A stretch of 42,816 bases of DNA from JAWKHR01 sp041394725 (GCA_041394725.1 JAWKHR010000052.1:1-42816), one strand, 5' to 3'. Positions 24,146 through 32,215 are shown, counted from the stretch's first letter. Notes: generated from the sequence alone by a model not told the origin. Translations and numbers: made by a program.

Positions 24146-25219
24146 CTAGCGTTCCGCCTCGAATCGCGCCAGCGTGGCGCCACCGAGGTCCTGGAGCTCG
24201 AGGATCGATCCGAGCACGCGCCACCGCGCGACCTGCGTCAGGGCGGTCCGGAAGGCCTCGTCCACCTCCATGCCGGAGGGACAGGACGACCGTTCGCGGA
24301 TCGCGCCGGTGAACGCGATGCGCCCGCCGTCGCGCCGGTAGCTGCCCGCGACCTGGTTGCAGCCGCCGGACCCGGCGTAGCTCTGCGACGCCGGGTCGAG
24401 CGTCAGCGAGGCGCCCGCCGCGACCTGGTGGCTGCCCACGCGCACGAGCTTCCAGTAGGTGCCTTCGAGCGGCACCGACGAGTAGCGCTGCCCGCACGAC
24501 TGGTCCTTCGAGACGCCGGCGACGTGGTCGACGATCAGGGAGGGCCGCGTGCCGGTGCCGTCCAGGCGGGTGCGCGGCGCGATGCGTCCCTCGAGCTGGA
24601 TGACGACCGGCTGCCCCGTGGACGGCCTCGCGGCGAGGTACGCGCGCTCGAGATCCTCGTTCGCCCCTTCCTGGGCGACCGGCCACCGGCGTCCGGACGA
24701 GCACTCGGTGAACGACGCGTTGTCGGCCATGTAGACGTAGGCGCCGCGCATCGGCGTGGACACCTCGAACGGCTCGAACCGCCCGGCACGCTTCAGGTCG
24801 TACGCGGTGCTGCCGTCGATCTCCTTCGCGTCCGCGTCGAGCCGCCGGATCGTGCTGCCGTCGCGCAGCGCGAAGAACTCGGTCGCGCGGTTGCCCTTGA
24901 CGACGAGCGTGCGGTGGTCCGACGAGAGCACCCACCCGCCGAGATCGTCACGCGGCACGCCCGGGCGATCCGGCGTCATCGCGCGCAGGAAGAAGGTCTG
25001 GTCCGGGAACAGGTTGAGCTGGAGGCTCCCGTTCGGCAGGTCGCCCTTGAACGTCGCCGGCAGGTTCGCGAGCGGATCAGTGGACGGCTCGGGCGGCGCG
25101 AGCGGCGGCAGATCGGACAGGTCTCCGGCCTCGCGGTCCGTCGGCGGCGTCTCCGCGCCGCAACCGGCCAGCAGCACCACGGCCAGCAGCGCGGGCCAGA
25201 CCCGGCGTCGAACAGTCAT
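24146..25219 (-). CDS. Lipoprotein with NlpE-like N-terminal and META (HslJ-like) C-terminal domain
   Basis: 357 residues from ATG 25219 with GGAGG 8 nt upstream. The lipobox is L-A-G-C at residues ~17-20. Residues ~53-130 (LPATFKGDLPNGSLQLNLFPDQTFFLRA, GGWVLSSDHRTLVVKGNRATEFFAL) resemble the NlpE N-terminal domain of copper/adhesion-stress sensing lipoproteins. A middle region (RGAYVYMADNASFTECSSGRRWPVA) matches the C-terminal part of long NlpE forms. The last ~110 residues (GTYWKLVRVGS, LTLDPASQSYAGSGGCNQVAGSY, ARFEAER) are a META domain with the conserved GGCN. A likely envelope-stress lipoprotein. It heads a two-gene unit with the hydrolase. Confidence 0.82.
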   Translation of the reverse strand: MTVRRRVWPALLAVVLLAGCGAETPPTDREAGDLSDLPPLAPPEPSTDPLANLPATFKGDLPNGSLQLNLFPDQTFFLRAMTPDRPGVPRDDLGGWVLSSDHRTLVVKGNRATEFFALRDGSTIRRLDADAKEIDGSTAYDLKRAGRFEPFEVSTPMRGAYVYMADNASFTECSSGRRWPVAQEGANEDLERAYLAARPSTGQPVVIQLEGRIAPRTRLDGTGTRPSLIVDHVAGVSKDQSCGQRYSSVPLEGTYWKLVRVGSHQVAAGASLTLDPASQSYAGSGGCNQVAGSYRRDGGRIAFTGAIRERSSCPSGMEVDEAFRTALTQVARWRVLGSILELQDLGGATLARFEAER

Positions 25220-25377
25220 CGGAGGGACCTCCCTGGGGGCTCCTCCATCGTGCCCCGGAGGCGGGCGCGAGGCAAACAGAAGGCCTCAGGATGCGTGCCA
25301 CGGTGGGCAATTCATGCCCATTCCGCCCCACCCATGCGGGCGAAGACGCGCCGCCGCCGGGGAGCGCAGGATGGGAC

Positions 25378-26427
25378 ATGACGCCCCGCCAGGCCGCCTC
25401 CCGCGCGCTGATCGACGCTGACCGCCTCGACGCCCGCGCGTCGAGCGACGCCGACCGGCCCGGCCCGCGCGCGTCGAGCGACGCCGACCGGCTCGACGCC
25501 TACTCACGCGCGGTCGTCGATGCGGTGGCGATCGTCCAGCCCGCCGTCGTCCGGGTCGAGTCGCGCCCGTCGTCGCCGGCGCGGCCCGACACCGGGCCAC
25601 GCGCCGGTCGCCCGGGCGGAACCGGCTCGGGCGTGGTCATCGCGCCCGACGGCCTGGTGCTGACGAATCACCACGTGGTGGCCGGCGGCGGCGCCTGGAC
25701 GGTGACGCTGCCCGACGGCCGCGAGGAACGCGCCGACCTCGTCGGCGCGGATCCCGACACCGATCTGGCCGTCCTGCGCGCCGGCGGCGCGCCGCTCCCC
25801 TTCGCCGAACTCGGCGATTCGTCGGCGGTGCGCGTCGGCCAGATCGCCATCGCGATCGGGAATCCCTTCGGCTTCGACTGCTCGGTGACGACAGGCGTGG
25901 TCAGCGCGCTCGGCCGCAGCCTGCGCGCACGGTCGGGCCGGCTGATCGACGACGTGATCCAGACGGATGCGTCGCTCAACCCCGGCAACTCGGGCGGCCC
26001 GCTCGTCACCTCGGACGGCCTGGTCATCGGGATCAACACGGCGATGATCCAGCCCGCGCAGGGCCTGTGCTTCGCGGTCGCGAGCAACACCGCGCGGTTC
26101 GTGGTCTCACGGCTCCTGACGGACGGCCGCGTGCGCCGCGCCTGGATCGGCATCGCCGGCCAGACGACCCCGCTGCCGCGGCGGCTCGCGCGCCACCATC
26201 AGGTGGCGGTGGCCTCGGCCGTACGCGTCACGACGGTGGATCCGACGAGCCCCGCCTCGGCCGCGGGTCTCGCCCCCGGCGACTTCATCGTCCAGTTCGG
26301 CGACGCCCCGGTGACGGGCGTGGATCAGCTGGTGCGCCTGCTGACGGGCGACGCCATCGGCCGCCCGGTCGAGGTGATCGTGCTGCGCGGCGCGGAACGG
26401 GTCAGGCGTATCGTCGTGCCGACATGA
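25378..26427 (+). CDS. HtrA/DegP-like trypsin-type serine protease with PDZ domain (S1C)
   Basis: 349 residues from ATG 25378 (upstream GCAGG). The complete triad is visible: His99 in VLTNHHVVAGG, Asp129 in DTDLAVLRAGG and Ser205 in NPGNSGGPLV. A single PDZ domain follows from ~265 (PASAAGLAPGDFIVQFGDAPV, GRPVEVIVLRGAERVRRI). No signal peptide or membrane helix is seen, so it may be cytoplasmic, unlike DegP/DegS. Residues 13-40 contain a small internal duplication (ASSDADR twice). It converges on a minus-strand pair encoding a LuxR regulator and a catalytically dead paralogue, with a CAAT heptamer block between them. Confidence 0.9.
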   Translation: MTPRQAASRALIDADRLDARASSDADRPGPRASSDADRLDAYSRAVVDAVAIVQPAVVRVESRPSSPARPDTGPRAGRPGGTGSGVVIAPDGLVLTNHHVVAGGGAWTVTLPDGREERADLVGADPDTDLAVLRAGGAPLPFAELGDSSAVRVGQIAIAIGNPFGFDCSVTTGVVSALGRSLRARSGRLIDDVIQTDASLNPGNSGGPLVTSDGLVIGINTAMIQPAQGLCFAVASNTARFVVSRLLTDGRVRRAWIGIAGQTTPLPRRLARHHQVAVASAVRVTTVDPTSPASAAGLAPGDFIVQFGDAPVTGVDQLVRLLTGDAIGRPVEVIVLRGAERVRRIVVPT

Positions 26428-26471
26428 GTCAGGCGCAGGCGAAGGCGGCGACGCCGGCCGGGTGATGTCGC

Positions 26472-26612
26472 CAATCGTCAATCGGCAATCAGCAATCAGC
26501 AATCAGCAATCAGCAATCGAGCAATCCAACAATCACCAATGCCCGTCCAATCACCAATCACCAATCCCACAATCCAAAATCAATCATCAATCTCAGATCA
26601 CCAATCCGCAAT
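26472..26612. repeat. AT-rich CAAT-anchored heptamer repeat block
   Basis: CAATCGT, CAATCGG and then CAATCAG four times run in exact 7-bp register from 26472 to 26513. They continue as 7-9-bp CAATC/CAATG/CAATT-starting units to about 26612. The block is far less GC-rich than its surroundings and lies between the convergent HtrA and LuxR genes. It contains no gene; the LuxR stop lies just beyond its right end. Confidence 0.9.
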
Positions 26613-26615
26613 TTC

Positions 26616-27038
26616 TCAAATCGCCACCATCCCCCTCCTCACCGCCCTCGTCACCGCATCCGTCCGGTTCCTGGCGCCGAGCTTGCCGATGATCGACGCG
26701 ACGTGGAACTTCACGGTCTGATCGCTGATGCCGAGGCGCGCGGCGATGGCCTTGTTCGGCAGGCCGAGCGCCAGCAGGTCGAGGACGTCGCGCTCGCGCG
26801 GCGTCAGGGGTTCCTCGGGGGTGGCACCGGGCGCCGGCGCGTCCGGGTCGGGCGCGAGACGGGCAGGCGTGGCGGCGGGCGCGTCCGGCGTGGCCAGCAG
26901 CCACGCGTCGGAAGCCACGTCGAGCGCACGCGCGGCGGCGAGCGTCGCGGCTTCCGCCACGACCTCGAGGCCCGCCTCGACGAGGTCCTGGCGGATCCGA
27001 TCGCGATCGGCCGATCGGCCGACGAGCACGACGCGCAT
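26616..27038 (-). CDS. LuxR-type regulator with degenerate receiver domain
   Basis: 140 residues. The C-terminal ~65 residues are a complete LuxR/GerE helix-turn-helix (LTPRERDVLDLLALGLPNKA, IAARLGISDQTVKFHVASII, KLGARNRTDAVTRA). The N-terminal ~55 residues keep the receiver-like pattern RVVLVGRSADRDRIRQDLVEAGLEVVAEA. However, the acidic pair after the first strand is replaced by G-R-S, the phospho-Asp position reads W-L-L-A-T-P-D, and the second half of the receiver is missing, replaced by an Ala/Pro linker. It therefore probably does not respond to phosphorylation. The ATG at 27038 follows the dead-HtrA stop by 5 nt, so they form one operon and this regulator likely acts on or with the protease pair. 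Confidence 0.85.
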   Translation of the reverse strand: MRVVLVGRSADRDRIRQDLVEAGLEVVAEAATLAAARALDVASDAWLLATPDAPAATPARLAPDPDAPAPGATPEEPLTPRERDVLDLLALGLPNKAIAARLGISDQTVKFHVASIIGKLGARNRTDAVTRAVRRGMVAI

Positions 27039-27043
27039 GCGGC

Positions 27044-27949
27044 CTACCGCGGGTGCCGGTCGCCCACGGTGACGGCCATGTCGGCCGGCGTGCCGCCGCG
27101 AAGCACCCGCATCGTCACAGTCTGACCGATCCGGTCGCCGCCGAGGGCCTCGAGCAGCGCGGCGGCCGAGGTGACCGGGGCGCCGTCGAGCGCGAGCACG
27201 AGGTCGCCGACGCCGAGCCCGGCCGCCTCGGCCGGGCTGCCCGGCACGACGGCCATGACGAGCAGCGCCTCCTCCGCGCCGCCGGCCGCCCCGGCCTGCG
27301 CGGCGGTCAGACGCACGGCCTGGCCGGCCAGGCCGAGGAAGCCGCGCTTCGGGCTGCCATGCGCGAGCACGTCGCGCGCCGCGGCCAGCGCGATGGACGC
27401 CGGGATCACCACGCCGAGGCCGCGGATCTCGTGGGCGGTGGCGATGCCGAGGAGCGCGCCGTCCACGTCGACGAACGCGCCGCCGGCGAACCCGGCGTGC
27501 ATCGGCGCGGTCGTCCGGATGACGCGCGCGATCGACCGGCCGCGCCCGGTCGGCAGCGGCCCGCCGATCACCGCGACGTTACCGACGCTCGCGGTGATCG
27601 CGTGGCTCCAGGATCGGCCGACCGCGAGCGCGAGATGCCCGACGCGGGGCTCGGCCGCGGCGACCCCGGCCGGCGTGGCGCCGAGGTCCGGCACGCGCAG
27701 CACGGCGAGGTGCGTCGCCGGATCCCAGCCGGCGATCTCCGCGTCGAGCGTCCGGCCGTCGGCGGCGCGCACGCGCAGGCCCTGGTCGCGCCGCAGGCCG
27801 CGCGCCGCGGTCACCACCGCATCGGGCGCGAAGGCCACGCCGCTCGCCGGCAGGCGGCGGCCGTGCACCTGCACGACCGCGGGTTCGACGCGCGCCACCG
27901 CGTCGGCCAGGTGGTTCGAGAAGGCGGAAAGCGAAGAAGAAGACGTCAT
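27044..27949 (-). CDS. Catalytically inactive HtrA-like paralogue with PDZ domain
   Basis: 301 residues. The whole HtrA fold aligns by eye with the neighbouring protease (VEPAVVQVHGRRLPASGVAF, LAVLRVPDLG, SPAEAAGLGVGDLVLALDGAPV), including a C-terminal PDZ. All three triad positions are changed: TNHHV becomes TAARG (His to Arg50), TDLAVL becomes THLAVL (Asp to His80) and GNSGGP becomes GFAGGA (Ser to Ala155). The reading frame is intact, so the loss looks selected rather than decay. It has no signal peptide, like its active neighbour. A regulator or substrate-binding pseudoprotease is the natural inference. It is co-transcribed with the LuxR gene. Confidence 0.85.
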   Translation of the reverse strand: MTSSSSLSAFSNHLADAVARVEPAVVQVHGRRLPASGVAFAPDAVVTAARGLRRDQGLRVRAADGRTLDAEIAGWDPATHLAVLRVPDLGATPAGVAAAEPRVGHLALAVGRSWSHAITASVGNVAVIGGPLPTGRGRSIARVIRTTAPMHAGFAGGAFVDVDGALLGIATAHEIRGLGVVIPASIALAAARDVLAHGSPKRGFLGLAGQAVRLTAAQAGAAGGAEEALLVMAVVPGSPAEAAGLGVGDLVLALDGAPVTSAAALLEALGGDRIGQTVTMRVLRGGTPADMAVTVGDRHPR

Positions 27950-28168
27950 GCCGCGATTCTGGCGCGTGACGCCGGGCGCGCACATCACCCAAACAGGCGA
28001 ATCACAAACCTGAAGTCGCGGCGAGAAGAACTGCATGCCGCGGCACGCCCTGGAGACGCGGGCCCGACGCGAATCGACGGGATTCCGGCGCGATTCGGCC
28101 GGGACGGCTCCGGTCGGGGCTGGCACCGGCCTTGCTACCTGAGGGGACGTGCGCGAGGGAGCTCAGGA

Positions 28169-28375
28169 ATGAACGTCCACGAACTGCAGCCACGCTGGCC
28201 CGCCCTCAAGCCGCAGGCCCAGGCGCGGTGGAAGAAGCTGACCGACGAGGACCTCGAGGAAATCGGGGGCAACCCGGAGCAGCTCGTCCGCCGGCTGCAG
28301 GAGCGGTACGGCTATCCGCGCAGCCTCGTCCTCGCCGAGATCGGGCACTTCCTCCAGGAGCGGCGGGAACACTAG
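28169..28375 (+). CDS. CsbD-like small stress protein
   Basis: 68 residues from ATG 28169, with GAGGGA 8 nt upstream. The sequence LQPRWPALKPQAQARWKKLT, DEDLEEIGGNPEQLVRRLQE, RYGYPRSLVLAEIGHFL follows the CsbD pattern of two helices (W..LK....W..LTDDD, then I.G....L...IQ..YG). CsbD-type proteins are small soluble general-stress proteins of unknown mechanism. Its TAG shares a CTAG with the TAG of the converging NYN gene (28372-28375). Confidence 0.8.
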   Translation: MNVHELQPRWPALKPQAQARWKKLTDEDLEEIGGNPEQLVRRLQERYGYPRSLVLAEIGHFLQERREH

Positions 28376-29973
28376 TCCGCCTTCGGCTCCGTCTTCTTCT
28401 TCCGGCTTCTCGACGCCCGCGGGCGCGTGGTCGTCGCCGTCGATCCGGCCGCGCGCGGGGTGCGGCGACGCCGCGGCTTCGCGGCCTTCGGCGCGGGCTG
28501 ATCGGATCCCCCGCCGGCGACGTTGCCATCGACGTCCGCCTGGTCGCGGGCGCGGGGCGCGACGTGGCCGTTCGACTCGCCGGTGCCGGCCTCGTCCTCG
28601 TCACGCTCTCCTTCGGCCTCGTCAGCCTCGTCGGCCGGTTCGCGGCCCGCCGCCTCGTCGCCGGTGTCGGTCGCGTCGTCGTCCGTGTCGACCACGGGCA
28701 CGCCGATCGCCGACGCGGCCAGCGCGATGTCCTCGCCGTCCTCGACGCCTTCGGCGGCCCCGGCCCCGTCATCACCGGCCGCCGCCGCGGAGGCGACCGC
28801 GGCCAAGTTCGCCTGGAACACGCGGATCACGCCCTGGCGGTCGCGTTCGATGCGGATGACGCCCGCCTTCTGCGCCGCGCGCAGCAGGTCGGTGAGGTTC
28901 GCGAACCCGTAGGCGCGCTCGTCGAAGTCGGCCTGGGTCTGCCGGATGATCTGCTTCACGTTGCGCAGGTAGAGGGGCCAGCGCCGGATGCTCGCGCGGC
29001 CGAGGATCTGCGCGAACTCCCGGACGCCGTCGGCCGGCGCGCCGGCAGGCCCGCGGACCGGTGCGTCCTCGTCGCCCTCGGTGCCCGCCGCGGCGTACGG
29101 GTGCGGGCGCCGTGGCTGGTCCGGCGACGCCGCGGGAGACGCGGCGGACGGCGCGGGCGCCGGGGCTCCCGCCTCGCCCTCGTCGGCCGGCGCCTCGGGC
29201 GCGCTGCCGTCGGCTGGGCCGACCATCCAGCCGCCCTTGCCCTGGTGGACGCGCAGGACGCCGGCCTTCTCGAGCTTCTGCGCGAACTCGCGGAACGACC
29301 CGGCGCCGAAGCTCTTCTCCGAGAAGGTCGAGTCCAGCTGGAGGAGCGTGCTCTTGAGCAGCCCGAGCTGCGGCGTGACGTCGCGCTCGGACAGCACCTT
29401 GAGCGCGCGCTTGACGAGCGGCACGACCTGCTCGATCGGCGACCGGTCGGCGCGCGCCGGCTGCCCGCTCGACCGCCGGCCGCCGCCCGCCCCCGGGCTC
29501 GCGCCCGAGAGGTTCTCGTAGGCGATGAACTCGTGGCAGTTGCGCTGCATGATCACGCTGGTGAACTGCCGGCCGCCGACGACGAAGACCTTCTTGTCGT
29601 ACTGCTTGAGCTTCTCGACGAGGCTGATGAAGTCGCTGTCGCCGCCGACGATGACGAAGGCGTTGATGTGCGGGTGCGTGAACGCCATCTCGAGCGCGTC
29701 GAGCGCGAGGTTGATGTCCGCGCCGTTCTTGTCGCCCCCGGGGGTCAGGTTGCGCTGCACCATGCGGATGGCGTGCTGCGTGAGCGCGCGGCTGTAGCCG
29801 CCCGCCCGCTGCCAGTCGCTGTAGGCCATCTTGGAGACGACCTCGCCGCGCTCCTTGAGCGCCTCGAGGACGAGGCCCGCGTCGAACTGCGCGCCGAGGG
29901 TGTTCTTGACGCCGATTTCGATGTTGTCGAAGTCGATGAAGACTGCTATGCGAAGACGATCCGGCTGGGTCAT
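28372..29973 (-). CDS. NYN-domain putative RNase with two LOTUS/OST-HTH-like domains
   Basis: 533 residues from ATG 29973; the earlier GTG at 29997 overlaps a TATAAT box. Residues ~9-155 are a NYN/PIN-like nuclease domain: IAVFIDFDNIEIG (Asp14, Asp16), KNGADINLALDALEMA (Asp86), VGGDSDFISLVEKL (Asp112, Asp114) and KKVFVVGG. Around residues 185-255 (RALKVLSERDVTPQLGLLKS, GSFREFAQKLEKAGVLRVHQ) and again near 325-395 (LYLRNVKQIIRQTQADFDER, NLTDLLRAAQKAGVIRIERD) are OST-HTH/LOTUS-like winged helices. An acidic stretch (ADEADEAEGERDEDEAG) and a strongly basic tail (PRRRRTPRA, ASRSRKKK) follow, probably for RNA binding. It is likely an RNA-processing or decay enzyme. Confidence 0.85.
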   Translation of the reverse strand: MTQPDRLRIAVFIDFDNIEIGVKNTLGAQFDAGLVLEALKERGEVVSKMAYSDWQRAGGYSRALTQHAIRMVQRNLTPGGDKNGADINLALDALEMAFTHPHINAFVIVGGDSDFISLVEKLKQYDKKVFVVGGRQFTSVIMQRNCHEFIAYENLSGASPGAGGGRRSSGQPARADRSPIEQVVPLVKRALKVLSERDVTPQLGLLKSTLLQLDSTFSEKSFGAGSFREFAQKLEKAGVLRVHQGKGGWMVGPADGSAPEAPADEGEAGAPAPAPSAASPAASPDQPRRPHPYAAAGTEGDEDAPVRGPAGAPADGVREFAQILGRASIRRWPLYLRNVKQIIRQTQADFDERAYGFANLTDLLRAAQKAGVIRIERDRQGVIRVFQANLAAVASAAAAGDDGAGAAEGVEDGEDIALAASAIGVPVVDTDDDATDTGDEAAGREPADEADEAEGERDEDEAGTGESNGHVAPRARDQADVDGNVAGGGSDQPAPKAAKPRRRRTPRAAGSTATTTRPRASRSRKKKTEPKAD

Positions 29974-29985
29974 GTAATCCCGATC

Positions 29986-29991
29986 ATTATA
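29986..29991 (-). promoter_or_regulatory. -10 box (TATAAT) of the NYN gene
   Basis: A perfect TATAAT on the minus strand ends 12 nt before ATG 29973, predicting a leader of about 5 nt with no room for a ribosome site. No clear -35 is seen. Confidence 0.55.
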
Positions 29992-30034
29992 AGTCACGGC
30001 CAGGGGACCGGCCGCGGCGCGCGCCCCGTCGCGG

Positions 30035-31018
30035 TCACTCCGGCGGCACCAGCGCGAGGCGCGTGCGGGGGTAGTCGATGCGGAGCGTGAAGTGGCGCAG
30101 CACGTCCGCGCCCAGGATCCCGTCGAACTCGGGGCTGGCCGAGAGGCCCGCGTCGCCGCTCGACAGCGCGACGTCCGGCCGGTCGACCACCGCGTCGCCG
30201 ATGGCCAGGCGCCCGAACGAGACCACGCGCGACGTGACCGCCCCGTTCACGCCGACCGAGATCCGCAGGTTGATCGAGTCTCCGGGCACGTTCGGGAACC
30301 TCGCTTCCAGGTCGTGCGCGCGGACGAACGGCGTGTTGAGCGACAGCCCGCCGCTGTTGCCCGTGTCCACCAGCAGGCGCGCGGCGAGCGGCGTGCCGTC
30401 GGGCGTCGTGAGGGTCGCCGGCACGATCAGCCGGTTACCCTCGAGCGACACGCGCACGCCGGCCGGCCCGATCGCCGTGGCCAGCGAGGCCGGGGCCAGC
30501 TCCACGCGCCGCCGCGCGTAGTCGAAGGTGACGACGTGGTGCCGGAGGAAGTCGGTGCCGAGCACGCCGTCGATCCGGTGTCCCAGGTACGCTTCGGCAT
30601 CGCGGACGCCGAGCACGTAGAGCGGCGAGGGCTGGAACGCCGGCGCCTCCCCGATCCGGATCACCGCGCCCGCCGTCGTCGCGAGCCGGGTCTCGCCGGC
30701 GCCCATCCCCACGTCGTCGCGCGGACCGGCGTCCCGCACGACGAGCTGGAGGTCGGCGGCCGTCGTCGGGTCGAGCACGGTCAGCGTGGCGCCCGTGTCC
30801 ACGGTGAACCAGTACGGCCCGCGGCCGTTGACCGTCGCGCGCGCGAAGAACATGCGGCTCGAGAACTCGGTCGGCAGCGCGGTCGCGATCGCCACCTGCC
30901 CGGCCGCGTCGAGGGTCGTCGAGGGGAGGCCGCCGACCAGGACACCGGCGACGGCGCACACGACCGCCGCCATCGCCCCGCGGGGCATCGCCGGCGTCGC
31001 GCTCCGGGATTGGGCCAT
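30035..31018 (-). CDS. Two-lobed retropepsin-like aspartyl protease family protein
   Basis: 327 residues from ATG 31018, with an N-terminal hydrophobic helix (MAAVVCAVAGVLVGGLPSTTL) for export or anchoring. Two pepsin-type lobes can be read in one chain: FTVDTGATLTVL (Asp74) with GVLGTDFLRHHVVTFDY, and LLVDTGNSGGLSL (Asp218) with GILGADVLRHFTLRIDY. Each lobe keeps the D-T-G and the hydrophobic-hydrophobic-G 'psi' partner, so an intramolecular active site is plausible. Substrate unknown. It diverges from the TPR lipoprotein gene at 31108. Confidence 0.85.
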   Translation of the reverse strand: MAQSRSATPAMPRGAMAAVVCAVAGVLVGGLPSTTLDAAGQVAIATALPTEFSSRMFFARATVNGRGPYWFTVDTGATLTVLDPTTAADLQLVVRDAGPRDDVGMGAGETRLATTAGAVIRIGEAPAFQPSPLYVLGVRDAEAYLGHRIDGVLGTDFLRHHVVTFDYARRRVELAPASLATAIGPAGVRVSLEGNRLIVPATLTTPDGTPLAARLLVDTGNSGGLSLNTPFVRAHDLEARFPNVPGDSINLRISVGVNGAVTSRVVSFGRLAIGDAVVDRPDVALSSGDAGLSASPEFDGILGADVLRHFTLRIDYPRTRLALVPPE

Positions 31019-31030
31019 CGTCTCGCCGCG

Positions 31031-31036
31031 ATAATA
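31031..31036 (-). promoter_or_regulatory. Putative -10 box of the aspartyl protease gene
   Basis: TATTAT on the minus strand ends 12 nt before ATG 31018. It is part of CGATAATATCG, which is nearly self-complementary and could also serve the divergent lipoprotein gene. Confidence 0.4.
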
Positions 31037-31107
31037 TCGTGCGCCGCCCGGGAGGTGCCGTCGCCGATCGCGTCGGCCCCGGCACTGCGGCGGACGGGAG
31101 CGAGGCG

Positions 31108-32127
31108 ATGACGCGCAGCTGGACCCTTCGTATCGGCGGTCGCCTGGCGGCCGCGGGCGTGGCCGTGATCGGCGTGACGGCGCTCGGCGCGGCCTGCGGG
31201 GGCCGTCCGTCCGAGCCGGCAGCCTCGGGGGGCGCCCCGGCCACGCCGGCCGCCCCGCCGGCCTCGACGGCGGCGCCGGCGGCGGAAGCGACGTCGCTGC
31301 TCGGCCTGCCGCTCGTCGCGCCCGAGCCCTCGGCCGACGCCCGCGCGACGATGGAGGCCCGGCTCGCCGAGGCGCGCGCCGCCTGGGAAGCGGCGCCGGA
31401 CGATGCCGACGCGCTGATCTGGTACGGCCGGCGGACGGCGTACCTCGGCCGGTACCGGGACGCGATCGGGATCTTCACGGACGGCATCCGCCGGCACCCG
31501 GACGACGCGCGGATGTATCGCCATCGGGGGCACCGGTACCTCACCGTCCGCGAGATCGACCACGCCATCGCGGACTTCGAGCACGCCGTCGCGCTCATCG
31601 ACGGCCAGCCCGACCAGGTCGAGCCCGACGGCCAGCCGAACGCGCGCAACATCCCGACGAGCACTCTGCACTCGAACGTGTGGTACCACCTGGGCCTGGC
31701 CCGCTACGTCAAGCGGGACTTCGCCGGCGCGGCCGACGCGTGGGCCCGCGCGCGCGCGGCCGTGGACAACGCGGACAACCTGGTCGCGGCCAGCCACTGG
31801 CTCTACCTCTCGCGCCGCCGCGCGGGCGCCTCGGAAGCGGAGCTGGCCGACGTCCTCGATCGCATTCGTCCCGATCTCGACGTCATCGAGAACGGCAGCT
31901 ACTACTCGCTCCTTCTGATGTACAAGGGCGAACGGACACCGGACGCAGTGCTGGCGGCGGCGGGTCCCGGCGCCTCGGGCTCGTCGGCGCGGTACGGCGT
32001 CGGCGCGTGGTACTTCCTGAACGGCCGCGAGGACGAGGCGCGGGCGCTGTGGCGCGCGATGGTCGCGCAGCCGGACTGGCCGTCGTTCGGCGTGCTGGCG
32101 GCGGAGGCGGAAACTCGAGGCCCCTGA
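31108..32127 (+). CDS. TPR-containing lipoprotein
   Basis: 339 residues from ATG 31108, with GGGAG 7 nt upstream; GTG 31039 is less likely because it lies against the -10 box. The lipobox is L-G-A-A-C (TALGAACGG), followed by an Ala/Pro/Ser-rich spacer typical of lipoproteins that extend from the membrane. From ~85 onward helical repeats of TPR type appear (ALIWYGRRTAYLGRYRDAIG, MYRHRGHRYLTVREIDHAIA, VWYHLGLARYVKRDFAGAAD, GAWYFLNGREDEARALWRAM). Probably an envelope scaffold; no enzymatic motif. Gene-specific partners are not evident. Confidence 0.8.
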   Translation: MTRSWTLRIGGRLAAAGVAVIGVTALGAACGGRPSEPAASGGAPATPAAPPASTAAPAAEATSLLGLPLVAPEPSADARATMEARLAEARAAWEAAPDDADALIWYGRRTAYLGRYRDAIGIFTDGIRRHPDDARMYRHRGHRYLTVREIDHAIADFEHAVALIDGQPDQVEPDGQPNARNIPTSTLHSNVWYHLGLARYVKRDFAGAADAWARARAAVDNADNLVAASHWLYLSRRRAGASEAELADVLDRIRPDLDVIENGSYYSLLLMYKGERTPDAVLAAAGPGASGSSARYGVGAWYFLNGREDEARALWRAMVAQPDWPSFGVLAAEAETRGP

Positions 32128-32133
32128 GGGTCC

Positions 32134-32165
32134 CAGGGTGTCAGGGTGTCGGGGTCCCCGGGTTC
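32134..32165. repeat. Short octamer tandem repeat
   Basis: CAGGGTGT twice, then CGGGGTCC and CCGGGTTC, in 8-bp register in the 88-nt gap between the TPR lipoprotein and peptidase T genes. Confidence 0.6.
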
Positions 32166-32202
32166 TGGCAACTTCGAAGTTTCTCGCGCGGAGCTCCCCG
32201 CA

Positions 32203-32208
32203 TAGGAT
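32203..32208 (+). promoter_or_regulatory. Putative -10 box of pepT
   Basis: TAGGAT ends 7 nt before ATG 32216, predicting a leaderless transcript. AGGA within it could instead act as a ribosome site 8 nt from the start, so the reading is ambiguous. Confidence 0.3.
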
Positions 32209-32215
32209 CGTGCGG

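Noticed and set aside
25378..26427. HtrA protein as periplasmic DegP
   Set aside because: No signal peptide or membrane anchor and only one PDZ domain are visible, so the DegP name is not justified.
26472..26612. CAAT block as a CRISPR-like or coding repeat
   Set aside because: The units are 7-9 bp and contiguous without spacers; no open frame uses them.
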